62,064 bases of DNA from Acidobacteriota bacterium. GTDB taxonomy: Bacteria > Actinomycetota > Acidimicrobiia > Acidimicrobiales > RAAP-2. Where the stretch lies: positions 1-62,064 of the forward strand of contig JAGWHY010000005.1 in NCBI GenBank assembly GCA_028873575.1, read 5' to 3'. Positions 7,458-15,705 of the stretch are shown one piece after another (within the stretch, counting starts at the first letter, position 1; every line of letters starts with the position of its first letter). The translations under genes and the position numbers were made by a program. Under the pieces are notes generated by a model. The model was not told where the DNA came from, did not search any database, and was given only the letters and a program-made list of their open reading frames with translations.

Positions 7458-8367
7458 CGGACGCGATTCTAGGTAGCGAGAGTTCGTCGCGCGTGGGCAG
7501 AAGGGTTGGCGACACGAAGCGCGTCATCGCGACGACACCCACGCCCATTGCGCAAAGGCCAGTCACGGCCAGTACGACGGCGAGCGAGGTCGAGCGGAGG
7601 CGTTCGTGAAATAGCCACACTCCTAGAAGCACGCTCGCCAGAGGATCGACGAGGACGATGAGCGGTTGCGACACGCGTAGTGGCCCGGCGTGAAGCGCCG
7701 CTTGCTCGCTGATCAGTCCGGCGACGCCGCCTAGCGCGAAAGCGTAGATCGGCCAATGGGCGAAGGCCCCGACGACCCCGTCGTGCGTCAAAGAATCGGT
7801 CGTTGATTTAATGAACGTCGCCTCAAGCGCCCAGAGCACTCCCGTAATCGTGGCGAAGCTCGCGGCGCGCCGGTCCGGTGACGCGCGACGCGCGAACCAC
7901 CACGTGAACCCGATCGCGATACCGACGACCACGAGCGTCGTCTGAACGCGACTACTACTCGCGCTCGCGAGTCCTGGTCGCGGTGACGCGGCGGTCAAAA
8001 AGAGGGCAAGACCAGCCACGGTGACGGCGGCACTCGACCACGCCGCACCCGCGACGCGCTGACGGAGCCACCACTGTCGGATGACTAATCCCATGACGAG
8101 TTCGCTCACTAAGAGCGGCTGTACTTGGCTGAGAGGTCCAAAGTGCAGCGCGAGTGATTGAAAGACGAGTGAGCCAAAGAGGGCGAGCCACCCGGCGTAC
8201 CAGAGGGGTTGACGAAGTAGGTATCGCCAAAGGGGGAATCCTCGCAGATCGAGCCGCGCGCGCGTGCTCGCGAGGTGTTGGGTGGTCAGCGCGACGGCGT
8301 TCACCAGTGCGGTGAGCAGGGCGAAGATCGCCGCCCACGCCTCATTCGCCCTCGCCAAGTAGTGCAC
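7450..8367 (-). CDS. EamA/DMT-type membrane transporter
   Basis: This approximately 305-residue membrane protein has about nine or ten hydrophobic segments arranged as two similar halves, as in the drug/metabolite transporter (EamA) superfamily and related DMT permeases. Segments such as ALHFGPLSQVQPLLVSELVMGLV and the second-half counterpart LHAGPLRVSQPLIVLVDPLASVLLGV show the internal duplication. The substrate is unknown. An upstream GTG at 8376 would add three residues. I prefer GTG 8367 because TAGCGT lies exactly 7 bases before it and overlaps the other candidate. The gene is followed by the overlapping DinB-family gene. Confidence 0.78.
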   Translation of the reverse strand: MHYLARANEAWAAIFALLTALVNAVALTTQHLASTRARLDLRGFPLWRYLLRQPLWYAGWLALFGSLVFQSLALHFGPLSQVQPLLVSELVMGLVIRQWWLRQRVAGAAWSSAAVTVAGLALFLTAASPRPGLASASSSRVQTTLVVVGIAIGFTWWFARRASPDRRAASFATITGVLWALEATFIKSTTDSLTHDGVVGAFAHWPIYAFALGGVAGLISEQAALHAGPLRVSQPLIVLVDPLASVLLGVWLFHERLRSTSLAVVLAVTGLCAMGVGVVAMTRFVSPTLLPTRDELSLPRIASDE

Positions 8368-8374
8368 GTGCGCC

Positions 8375-8380
8375 ACGCTA
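8375..8380 (-). promoter_or_regulatory. Leaderless -10 element (TAGCGT) before the EamA-type gene
   Basis: TAGCGT on the minus strand is separated by 7 bases from GTG 8367, matching the recurrent spacing of the window. No Shine-Dalgarno sequence is seen. Confidence 0.45.
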
Positions 8381-8432
8381 GGTCACGTCATCGACCTCGC
8401 GGAACGAGTTGAATGATTGCCAGGCGGGTGCT

Positions 8433-8858
8433 TTAGGCGACGCTCGAAACGTCGCTCGCGCAGTAGCGACATTTCGCGGCGGCGAGCGGCAGGTCGCTCG
8501 ACAAGCACGCCGGGCAGGTCTTGGTGGCGGGCGCGGGCTCGGGCGCGGAGAAGACTTTGCGTCCGAGGCGAGCCATGTACGCCCGGTAGGGCGTTACGAG
8601 AACGAAATAGACGACCGCCATAAAAATGACGAAGTAGACGATGGCTGAAATGAACGTTCCTACGTTGACGAACTGATGATTGATCGTCCACCCGAGGCCC
8701 GGGCTCGACGCGTTCGACCCCTCAAGTGCGCTCACCAGCGGCGTGATGATTGAGTCAGTAAATGCCTTGATGAGCGTGGAAAACGCCAAAGCGACGACCA
8801 GACCCACCGCGATCACGATCAGATCTCCCTGCATCAAGAAATTCTTAAAGCCCTTCAT
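8433..8858 (-). CDS. mscL: Large-conductance mechanosensitive channel MscL with C-terminal zinc ribbon
   Basis: This 141-residue protein is a pore that opens under membrane tension and releases solutes on osmotic downshock. The N-terminal amphipathic segment MKGFKNFLMQGDLIVIAVG leads into TM1 (about residues 10-37). A periplasmic loop and TM2 (about 66-93) follow. Instead of the usual C-terminal helical bundle there is a CPAC...CRYC zinc ribbon (C115, C118, C130, C133). The start is ATG 8858 because GGAGG lies 7 bases before it. A frame extending to 8891 has no such support. It is transcribed alone leftward. Confidence 0.93.
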   Translation of the reverse strand: MKGFKNFLMQGDLIVIAVGLVVALAFSTLIKAFTDSIITPLVSALEGSNASSPGLGWTINHQFVNVGTFISAIVYFVIFMAVVYFVLVTPYRAYMARLGRKVFSAPEPAPATKTCPACLSSDLPLAAAKCRYCASDVSSVA

Positions 8859-8920
8859 GGCGCAACCTCCAAAGTCGTGAACATGGCCCACTCTAGAGGA
8901 CGGGGGCTCAACGCGCTGGA

Positions 8921-9841
8921 TTAACTACTGGGCGAGCTGAAGGCCGCGAAGAAACGTGGGGGGAGGGCGAGGACGACGGCGCGGGCCATGGCGGCGTAGC
9001 CCGTGTCGTTGGGATGGATGTTGGGACCGTAGGCGCCCGAACGACACATCCACGTCCAGGTGCACGCGCGCTGAACGTCCAGTGGTACCCAACCGACGTG
9101 GGCGAGACGCGTGGGCGTCGCCAGCGCGTTGGCGTAGGCGCTCGCCACGTTCGCCACCGGAATCGCGTACGAGGCGTACACGTCGGACAAGGTCGTGTTC
9201 AGCGCGTCGATGGCGCTCGTGCTGTCCGCCGCGAAGTTGAGATCGTGGGTGTGGTTCACGGCGTCGGCGAGGAAGGGGTTGTCGTGATTCAGTCCCACGA
9301 TCGTCACTTTCGGACCTGCGGCGGCCACAAGTTTCGACAATATTGTCTCTAAATTGTCGCGGACCAGCGCGAGCTGGGTGCCCACGCAGGAAGGATCGGC
9401 GAACTCTTGCGCGATGCAGGGGCGCAGGTCGTTAAACCCGAGGTCGACGGTGACGAGCCCGGGGTCGTTGGTGTGCGCACGCAAGAAGGCGACCGCGTCG
9501 GAGAGCTGTGAGTCGCTCGCGTGGTAGCAATGGTCAAGCCCCGAAATGGTGCTCGCCGTGGACTCTCCGGGACAGCCCAACTCGACGAGGTTGACGTTGA
9601 CGCCCTGGGAGGACAACATGTTCGTGACGTCGTTCGTGTACCCCTCGTTCGTGACCTGGCCACGAGGGTGAAGGGCCGTTGGTTGCACGCCAACCGACTC
9701 TGAGGCGCCGATGCTTAAATAAAAACCAGTCGGCGAGGACGCCGCCGCCGGCGCCGCCGAAGCGAGAACGGGTCCGAGGCAAGATAACGCGAGGATCGTG
9801 ACTATTGACGTCATCGTCCGACGTCGCGTTGGTCGTTCCAT
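8921..9841 (-). CDS. Secreted SGNH/GDSL-type hydrolase
   Basis: This 306-residue protein has a Sec signal: basic residues, a hydrophobic stretch at about 11-27, and an Ala-rich cleavage region around ASAAPAAAS (27-35). The mature part has the SGNH blocks. Block I is SIGASES with the likely nucleophile S47, block III is DLGFNDL with the oxyanion Asn, and block V is HPNDTGY with the catalytic Asp and His. Such enzymes are esterases or lipases acting outside the cytoplasm on lipids or acylated carbohydrates. Conserved cysteine pairs (for example LGCPG and DHCYH, CIAQ and SCVG) suggest disulfides in the exported protein. The exact substrate is unknown. Confidence 0.85.
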   Translation of the reverse strand: MERPTRRRTMTSIVTILALSCLGPVLASAAPAAASSPTGFYLSIGASESVGVQPTALHPRGQVTNEGYTNDVTNMLSSQGVNVNLVELGCPGESTASTISGLDHCYHASDSQLSDAVAFLRAHTNDPGLVTVDLGFNDLRPCIAQEFADPSCVGTQLALVRDNLETILSKLVAAAGPKVTIVGLNHDNPFLADAVNHTHDLNFAADSTSAIDALNTTLSDVYASYAIPVANVASAYANALATPTRLAHVGWVPLDVQRACTWTWMCRSGAYGPNIHPNDTGYAAMARAVVLALPPRFFAAFSSPSS

Positions 9842-9925
9842 TCGTGTCTTACTCCCTTACGGCGCCACCGCTGGTCGCGCGTGACGCAGAATCCTTCAGG
9901 CCTCATTGCCCCCGGTAAAGGTAAG

Positions 9926-9975
9926 GGGAGAATTTAAAGTTCAGTTAAGGGCCGTTGAAATTCTCCCAGCTTTTT
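9926..9975 (+). terminator. Inverted repeat followed by T5 in the SGNH-exonuclease spacer
   Basis: GGGAGAATTT (9926-9935) and its exact complement AAATTCTCCC (9958-9967) can form a 10-bp stem with a 22-base loop, followed by AGCTTTTT. It resembles a Rho-independent terminator or the end of a small RNA. It lies upstream of the exonuclease gene rather than downstream of any gene on that strand. Confidence 0.4.
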
Positions 9976-10017
9976 CTGGAGTGGCGTTACGTCACACCCT
10001 GGGATAAGAGTGGACCT

Positions 10018-10674
10018 GTGGCCAGGCGTTACTCTCACGTGCCCGAACTCGTTTTGGGATTCGACACCGAAACGACGGGCCTCAGCGTGACGAACGATCA
10101 GGCAATTTCGTACGGCCTTTGCGCGTTTCGTTTTGGGGTCGCGTACTGGAGCGAACAGTTCTTCGTCCTGCCCGACCGACCCATTAGTGACGGAGCTCGT
10201 CGCGTGCACGGACTAAGCGTCACGGAATTAGAGGGAAAACGGTCAAGCGAGTTGGTGCTCGATCCCGCCGCGGGCGTCGCGCGAACGATTCAGATTCTGA
10301 GTGAGTTCGCAAACGCCGGCGCCGTCGTTGTAGGCGCCAACGTCGTCAGATTCGATCTCGAGATGCTCCGACGCGCTGCCCTCTCTTTGCTGGGCGCGAC
10401 GTCGCGGAACCCGGCTTTTGACTTTTCAAGACTGAAAATCGTTGACGTTATTGAGCACGATCTAGCCATTGAGCCCAGTCGTGACGCGCGACCACACCGG
10501 GGCCTCACTGAACTCTGCACTCACTACGGCGTGACGCCCGGGAGACACGACGCGCTTGGTGACGCGCGCGCCGCGGTGGAGGTCTTTTTGGCGCAGGTCG
10601 AAAGAAATCGGTCCGGGCAAACGAGCCTGGAACTCATGGTCGATCAAGCCGACTCAACGACGCGCCCACGATGA
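10018..10674 (+). CDS. DEDDh-family 3'-5' exonuclease (DnaQ-like)
   Basis: This 218-residue protein has the exonuclease motifs in order: Exo I FDTETTG near the N-terminus, Exo II around NVVRFDLEML, and Exo III HDALGDARA, with His in place of Tyr, so it is a DEDDh enzyme like the epsilon proofreading subunit. Such stand-alone proteins trim DNA or RNA 3' ends. No polymerase or GIY-YIG domain is attached. The longer frame back to TTG 9955 would place the start inside the loop of an inverted repeat and has no family support. I chose GTG 10018, though GTG 10039 is also possible. The gene is convergent with trpE. Confidence 0.75.
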   Translation: MARRYSHVPELVLGFDTETTGLSVTNDQAISYGLCAFRFGVAYWSEQFFVLPDRPISDGARRVHGLSVTELEGKRSSELVLDPAAGVARTIQILSEFANAGAVVVGANVVRFDLEMLRRAALSLLGATSRNPAFDFSRLKIVDVIEHDLAIEPSRDARPHRGLTELCTHYGVTPGRHDALGDARAAVEVFLAQVERNRSGQTSLELMVDQADSTTRPR

Positions 10675-10866
10675 GGCACGTTTACGGTCTCGTACACCAG
10701 GTGTGACGACCGGTCTCTCCGACGACGCGGCTAATAACGTGAATCTCTTGCATGCGGTGGCGCCGGCGGGCAATTTCGACGAGGTCTAGTTACGTTGTGG
10801 GTACGTTGACGTCGATTTTTCAACTGGAGAATCGATCGACGGTGCCACTCGGTTTGTTCGACGCAC

Positions 10867-12372
10867 CTACTGGGGGTCGGCAATTTCGAGGGCTAGTAGC
10901 GGTGCCGAGGCCTTCGAAATCGTCTCTTCGTACTCAAAGAGTGGCTCTGAATCCGCGACGACGCCGCCGCCGGCTTGAATCGTCGCCACGCCGTCTCGCA
11001 GGGCCACCGTGCGGATCGTGATCGCGAAGTCCGCGTCGCCGCTCAACGAGAAGTACCCTACGGCGCCACCGTAAGGACCGCGCAGTGCAGGCTCAAACTC
11101 GTCGATTAACTCCATGGCCCGTACTTTCGGCGCTCCCGTAAGCGTTCCGGCGGGGAAGAGGGCGTCGAAGGCGTCGAAGGCGTCGAGCTCGTCGCGCAGA
11201 CGTCCGTCAACATGCGAAACCAAGTGCATGAGGTGCGAGAACCGCTCGACGTGGGCGAGCTGCTCGACACGCACCGTCCCAAATTGGGCCACGCGTCCCA
11301 CGTCGTTGCGGCCCAGGTCGACCAACATGACGTGTTCTGCGATCTCCTTTTCGTCACGCAGCATTTCGGCTTCAAGCGCACGGTCGGCCTCGTCGGTGGC
11401 GCCACGTGGCCGCGTTCCGGCGATAGGGCGCGTCGCCACAACGCCGTCGTGCACGCGCATCAGCATCTCCGGCGACGCGCCGACTAATTGATTGTCGCCG
11501 GCGTCGAGTAGGTACATGTAGGGCGATGGGTTAAGCGCGCGCAGCACGCGATACAACGTCAGCGGGTCAACGGTGCTGGGACGTCGGAACTGTTGACTAG
11601 GCACTACTTGGAACACGTCGCCGGCCACGACGTGCGTCTTCGCGCGCTCCACGACCGCGACGTACTCGTCGGCGCTGAAGCTGGAGAGCTCCTTCGCGCG
11701 GGCTCTCACGTCGACGCCAACTCGTCGGCTGGGCGCCGTGGCGATAAGTCGTTCGACGTCCGCGTCGACGGCCGGTGAGTTCGTCAGGAGTAGGTCAACG
11801 AGTTCATCGACTTGCGCGCGGGCGTCGCGATACGCGGCGATCGGGTTGACCGCCTCGTCCACCAGCGCGTTCACGACCACGGTCGTCGCGTGACGAAGGT
11901 GGTCGTACACCAACACGGTTCGGGCAAAGGAGAAATCAACGTCGGACCAAGGAGACGAAATCTCACCTCGCGGCAGTCGCTCAAGTCGGCGGACGTAGTC
12001 GTAAGTGACGTAGCCCACGGCACCCGCAAAGAAGTCGGGTAGCTCGGGCGCGAGGTACGCCCGGTACTCGCGCAAGCGTTCGCGCAAGGCGCTGAGGGGA
12101 GCGACGTTACCGCTCGCCTGACCGCGGTCACTCCACCTCGCGGCGCCACCGGTGGCCTCGAGTCGCCACTGGCGATCGAGACCGAGGAAGGAATAGCGTC
12201 CGGTGGCCTCGCCCAGCGAGGCGCTCTCGAGAAGGTAGATCGCGCGCGAGCGGAGGCGTTGGTAGAGCGAGACGGGCGTTTCACGGTCGAGCTGCAGGGT
12301 CTCGAAGAGGGGGATGACGTTAAATCCGCGCCCGACGAGATCGAGGAAGGTCGTTTCAGTAATCGACGGCAT
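10867..12372 (-). CDS. trpE: Anthranilate synthase component I
   Basis: This 501-residue chorismate-utilising enzyme converts chorismate to anthranilate with ammonia from the glutaminase subunit, the first step of tryptophan synthesis. It shows the tryptophan-binding motif LLESASLG near the N-terminus, and the catalytic-domain motifs LVGASPEMLMRV, TRPIAGTRPRG, DLGRNDVGRV and GTLTGAPKVRAMELIDE. The LLESA element suggests feedback inhibition by tryptophan. It is divergent from trpG with only 38 bp between the start codons, so the two promoters must overlap. The rest of the trp pathway is not in the window. Confidence 0.95.
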   Translation of the reverse strand: MPSITETTFLDLVGRGFNVIPLFETLQLDRETPVSLYQRLRSRAIYLLESASLGEATGRYSFLGLDRQWRLEATGGAARWSDRGQASGNVAPLSALRERLREYRAYLAPELPDFFAGAVGYVTYDYVRRLERLPRGEISSPWSDVDFSFARTVLVYDHLRHATTVVVNALVDEAVNPIAAYRDARAQVDELVDLLLTNSPAVDADVERLIATAPSRRVGVDVRARAKELSSFSADEYVAVVERAKTHVVAGDVFQVVPSQQFRRPSTVDPLTLYRVLRALNPSPYMYLLDAGDNQLVGASPEMLMRVHDGVVATRPIAGTRPRGATDEADRALEAEMLRDEKEIAEHVMLVDLGRNDVGRVAQFGTVRVEQLAHVERFSHLMHLVSHVDGRLRDELDAFDAFDALFPAGTLTGAPKVRAMELIDEFEPALRGPYGGAVGYFSLSGDADFAITIRTVALRDGVATIQAGGGVVADSEPLFEYEETISKASAPLLALEIADPQ

Positions 12373-12410
12373 GGCGAAAGGCTAGTAACTCTCACCTAGG
12401 CTTGGCGCTC

Positions 12411-13079
12411 ATGAGCGCCGCCCCCCGCGTCTTAGTCGTCGACAATTACGACTCTTTCGTCTACAACCTCGTGCAGTACCTCGGCGAACTAGGGGCCGAC
12501 GTACACGTCGCGCGCAACGACGTCGTGGACGTGGATGACACCGAACACTTCGACGGCGTCTTGATCTCGCCCGGACCGGGGCACCCGCGCGACGCGGGTA
12601 ATTGTGAGTCGATTATTCGCCACTGCGCGGACGTCGCCCAGCCTCTTTTGGGGGTGTGTCTCGGCCACCAGGCGCTCGGCGAAGTCTTTGGCGCGTCGGT
12701 GGTGAGCGCCCCGGAGCTTCTCCACGGCCGCGCGTCCGTGGTCGACCATGACGCCACGGATCTCTTTGAGGGCGTTCGCGCGTCACTCACCGTCGGGCGC
12801 TACCACTCACTCGTCGTCGACGAGTCGACCTTGAGTGACGAACTGGTGGTGACCGCGCGGTCGCGTGGCTTGGTCATGGCTCTACGCCACGCGACGCTGC
12901 CGCTCTGGGGTGTTCAGTTCCATCCCGAGTCGGTCCTTACCGAAGACGGCTACGTGTTGCTCGCGAATTGGTTGCGACGATGTGGTGGCGAAGGCCTCGA
13001 CGCGCGCGCTCGTGACCTCGCGCGAGCCGCTGACGTAACGCGCTCGACACTGCCCGGTACGCCCGCCGCCTCACGTTAG
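12411..13079 (+). CDS. trpG: Anthranilate/aminodeoxychorismate synthase glutaminase subunit
   Basis: This 222-residue class I glutamine amidotransferase supplies ammonia to TrpE, and possibly also to an aminobenzoate synthase (PabB), since many bacteria share one subunit. Motifs are VDNYDSFVYNL at the N-terminus, the oxyanion region SPGPGHP, the nucleophile C83 in GVCLGHQALG, and the His/Glu pair in VQFHPES. The ATG at 12411 fits family length better than TTG 12402. TAGGCT lies 8 bases before it, close to the leaderless spacing seen elsewhere. The 3' end overlaps the convergent peptidase gene by 9 bp. Confidence 0.92.
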   Translation: MSAAPRVLVVDNYDSFVYNLVQYLGELGADVHVARNDVVDVDDTEHFDGVLISPGPGHPRDAGNCESIIRHCADVAQPLLGVCLGHQALGEVFGASVVSAPELLHGRASVVDHDATDLFEGVRASLTVGRYHSLVVDESTLSDELVVTARSRGLVMALRHATLPLWGVQFHPESVLTEDGYVLLANWLRRCGGEGLDARARDLARAADVTRSTLPGTPAASR

Positions 13080-13811
13080 CGAGACGCGCCTCCCGACCTC
13101 GAGACGCCGCTCGCTGATTTTGCCGTTGGCGAGTTGGACGTCGTACGCGGCGGCGCCATCGGGCGCCACCGGGTAATCGGCCACTACGAGGGCGGGTTCG
13201 ATTCCTTCGTACCACAGGCCGACGTGATCATCAGTGGCGAAGGCGCGTTCGGGGAGTACGCCGCGACGTACTAAATCGTGCAAGAGGGGGCGACGCTGCG
13301 CCTCGGAGTCGTAGTGCACGCCGTTGGCGTAGGGCAGAAACGCCAGTCCGTTGGTGACTGGTTGAAGTTCGGGTCCGAACGAATCGGTCGTACCGCCTAC
13401 GTGCCAGCACAGCGAGCCGGCCGAGACGCCCCCCAAGATGACGCCGTGCTCCCACGCGAGGCGCATCGCGTCGTCGACGCCGTGCAGACGCCAAAGGGCC
13501 AGGAGATTGGCGACGGATCCGCCACCGATCCAGACGAGGTCACTGGTCGTGAGGCGCTCTTCGGGATTGGCGGAGGGCTGAAGGAAGAGTCGGAGTTCGC
13601 TCACGTCACAGCCCGCGGCGTTAAACGCCTCGTAGCTACGCGCGTAGTAGTCGTCGGGGTCGCCACTCGCGGTGTAGACCAAACAGACGCGTGGTCGCGT
13701 CTTTTTAGTGAGCGCTAGAGCGTCGAGCAACATTTGGCCGAGTCGTACGCTGCGTTGGGTCGGTCCGGCTACAAAGCCGCCCGAGGTGGCGAGAATTCGT
13801 CGAGTGGTCAT
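13071..13811 (-). CDS. Peptidase E (family S51) homologue
   Basis: This 246-residue protein matches the S51 dipeptidase E family, cytoplasmic serine peptidases of glutaminase-like fold that cleave Asp-X dipeptides. The nucleophile motif is GGVSAGSLCW with Ser130, comparable to GWSAG in enterobacterial PepE. Upstream are ATSGGF and WIGGGSVANLLALWR, which line the active site. Cyanophycinase-like relatives cannot be excluded. It stands alone on the minus strand, with a weak -10-like TAGAAC 6 bases before the ATG. The end overlaps trpG convergently. Confidence 0.82.
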   Translation of the reverse strand: MTTRRILATSGGFVAGPTQRSVRLGQMLLDALALTKKTRPRVCLVYTASGDPDDYYARSYEAFNAAGCDVSELRLFLQPSANPEERLTTSDLVWIGGGSVANLLALWRLHGVDDAMRLAWEHGVILGGVSAGSLCWHVGGTTDSFGPELQPVTNGLAFLPYANGVHYDSEAQRRPLLHDLVRRGVLPERAFATDDHVGLWYEGIEPALVVADYPVAPDGAAAYDVQLANGKISERRLEVGRRVSLT

Positions 13812-13892
13812 CGCTACGTTCTAGTAGAACCACCACGAGGGGGGTGGCTAACTGCCTAGGATGCGAACGCGGGCAGACCCCAAAGGAGCACC

Positions 13893-15092
13893 ATGGCACT
13901 CAGCGAAGCGCAACTCGATGACCGAATCAATGAACTCGTCACGAACTTCCCGCCCGGGTCAACCCCACCGATGGTGTTTCTTGGTGAACAGTTTGACCAG
14001 GGTCTCGCGTGGGTGCACTTTCCCGAAGGGGCCGGGGGACTCAACGGCTCGCCGGCCGATCAGCTGTACGTGCTGCGTCGACTGAGTCGCCTGGGCGCGC
14101 CGACGGCCGCGGGGCGAAACGTGATCGGCTATGGCATGGTCGCGCCGACCATCGTTATTCACGGAACCGACGAGCAAAAGCAGCGGTTTCTGCGTCCGCT
14201 CTTTACCGGCGAAGAGATTTGGTGCCAGCTGTTCTCGGAGCCGGGCGCGGGCTCGGACGTGGCGACACTCGCGACGCGCGCCGAGCGCGACGGTGACGAG
14301 TGGATTCTGACCGGTCAGAAGGTCTGGACGACGCTGGCGCACGAATCGGCGTTCGGACTGCTCATCGCGCGGAGCAATCCCGACGTCGCGAAGCACAAGG
14401 GCATCACCGCGTTCCTCGTGGACATGCACGCGCCGGGCGTCGAGGTCCGACCGCTCTACCAGGCGACCGGAGAGGCCGAGTTCAATGAGTGCTTCTTCAA
14501 CGAAGTACGCGTTCCTGATTCACGGCGCCTCGGCGGCGTCGGCGAAGGTTGGTCGGTGTCGATCACGACGCTGATGAATGAACGCGTCTCGATTGGGGGG
14601 ACCGTGCCACCACGCGGTTCGGGGCTCATCGGCGAGGCCGTCAAAATCTGGCACGATCGCTGGGCCGATCGCCGCGACGCGCACGCGATGGCGGTGCGAG
14701 GCGAACTGATGGAGGCGTGGGTGCGCAACGAGGTCGGACGACTCACGAACTGGCGCGCGAGCGACCTTCGTCGCGCCGGCACGCCCGGACCCGAAGGTTC
14801 GGTGGCGAAGTTGGCCTTCGCGGAGGAGAACCAGCGAACCAGTGAGCTCTGCGTGGACCTACTCGGTGCCGACGGCATGCTCTACGCGTCGAACTACCCC
14901 CAGGTCCGTCCGACCGAGTCCGCGATGACCGGGGGCGATATGCGTAAGGCCTTTATTCGCATGCGCGCGAACTCCATCGAGGGCGGCACCAGTGAGGTCA
15001 TGCGCAACATCATTGGCGAACGCGTACTCGGACTCCCCGGCGAACCGCGCAATGACAAGGACGTCGCGTGGAAAGACGTGCCGCGCAGTTAG
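13893..15092 (+). CDS. Acyl-CoA dehydrogenase
   Basis: This 399-residue FAD enzyme oxidises acyl-CoA to the 2-enoyl-CoA, passing electrons to ETF. Typical segments are WCQLFSEPGAGSDVA and TGQKVWTT (flavin and substrate contacts), ACD middle-domain text such as GITAFLVDMHAPGVEVRP, and near the C-terminus SIEGGTSEVMRNIIGERVLGLP. The chain-length preference cannot be told. A ribosome site AAGGAG lies 7 bases before the ATG, and TAGGAT about 35 bases upstream may be its -10, so this transcript has a leader. The gene abuts the convergent DsbA-family gene with no space. Confidence 0.93.
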   Translation: MALSEAQLDDRINELVTNFPPGSTPPMVFLGEQFDQGLAWVHFPEGAGGLNGSPADQLYVLRRLSRLGAPTAAGRNVIGYGMVAPTIVIHGTDEQKQRFLRPLFTGEEIWCQLFSEPGAGSDVATLATRAERDGDEWILTGQKVWTTLAHESAFGLLIARSNPDVAKHKGITAFLVDMHAPGVEVRPLYQATGEAEFNECFFNEVRVPDSRRLGGVGEGWSVSITTLMNERVSIGGTVPPRGSGLIGEAVKIWHDRWADRRDAHAMAVRGELMEAWVRNEVGRLTNWRASDLRRAGTPGPEGSVAKLAFAEENQRTSELCVDLLGADGMLYASNYPQVRPTESAMTGGDMRKAFIRMRANSIEGGTSEVMRNIIGERVLGLPGEPRNDKDVAWKDVPRS

Positions 15093-15695
15093 TTACGCGA
15101 AGTCGGGTTCGCGCGTGCGCGTGCGCTTGAGCTCGAAGAAGCCCGGCGTACTGGCGACGGCCATCACGCCGTCGAAAAGAACGCCCGCCGCCTCACCCTT
15201 GGGGGCCGGGGTGACGACCGGGCCAAAGAAGGCGATGTCGCCTACGTGGATCACGGGGGTGCCCACCTCAAAGCCGACGGGGTTCATCCCCGTGAGGTGA
15301 CTCGCGCGGAGTGCCTCGTCAAAGTCGGTGCTGGTGGCGGCGTTGGCGAGGTCCGCGTCGAGGCCGGTCTCCTCGAGCGCCGCCACGATCACTTCGTCGT
15401 AGTTCTTCTGTGACTGAACGTGAATGCGACGACCCATCGCGCTGTAGAGCGGTTCAATCACCGTCGATCCGTGACGATCCTCGGCGGCGATAAGCACGCG
15501 CACCGGTCCGTACGCCTTCTCCATTAACTCCACGTACTGCTCGGGCAGATCCTTACCTTCATTCAACACGGCCAAGCTCATGACGTGAAAGTGCACCTCG
15601 AGGTCACGAACGTGGGCGGCTTCGAGCAACCAGCGAGAGGTGATCCAGGCCCACGGGCATAACGGGTCGACCCAAAGGTCTACGGATTGCGTCAT
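15093..15695 (-). CDS. DsbA-family protein like mycothiol-dependent nitroreductase, CPWA active site
   Basis: This 200-residue thioredoxin-fold protein closely resembles, by my recollection, Mycobacterium tuberculosis Rv2466c, a mycothiol-dependent reductase of the FrnE/DsbA family. Shared text includes DPLCPW, WITSRWLLE, HFHVMSLAVLNE, GTPVIHV and FFELKRTRT. The striking change is the active site: the expected CPWC is CPWA here (C13, A16), leaving a single thiol. A monothiol mechanism through a mixed disulfide with mycothiol is possible, and mshC is present in the window. It follows the M20 peptidase gene by about 10 bases with a ribosome site AAGGA, so it is probably cotranscribed. Confidence 0.88.
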   Translation of the reverse strand: MTQSVDLWVDPLCPWAWITSRWLLEAAHVRDLEVHFHVMSLAVLNEGKDLPEQYVELMEKAYGPVRVLIAAEDRHGSTVIEPLYSAMGRRIHVQSQKNYDEVIVAALEETGLDADLANAATSTDFDEALRASHLTGMNPVGFEVGTPVIHVGDIAFFGPVVTPAPKGEAAGVLFDGVMAVASTPGFFELKRTRTREPDFA

Positions 15696-15705
15696 CGGGG
15701 AGTCC

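Noticed and set aside
9955-10017. TTG 9955 as the exonuclease start
   Set aside because: It lies within the loop of an inverted repeat, adds 21 residues without family similarity, and has no ribosome site.
10675-10866. Possible gene or terminator between the exonuclease and trpE
   Set aside because: No convincing frame; only a weak imperfect inverted repeat (TCGATT/AATCGA near 10814-10838). I see nothing I can support in this 192-bp spacer.
11161-11190. Tandem 9-bp repeats (GGCGTCGAA) near the 3' half of trpE
   Set aside because: They encode a short D-A-F run inside an otherwise normal TrpE; too short and common in GC-rich genes to call a functional repeat.
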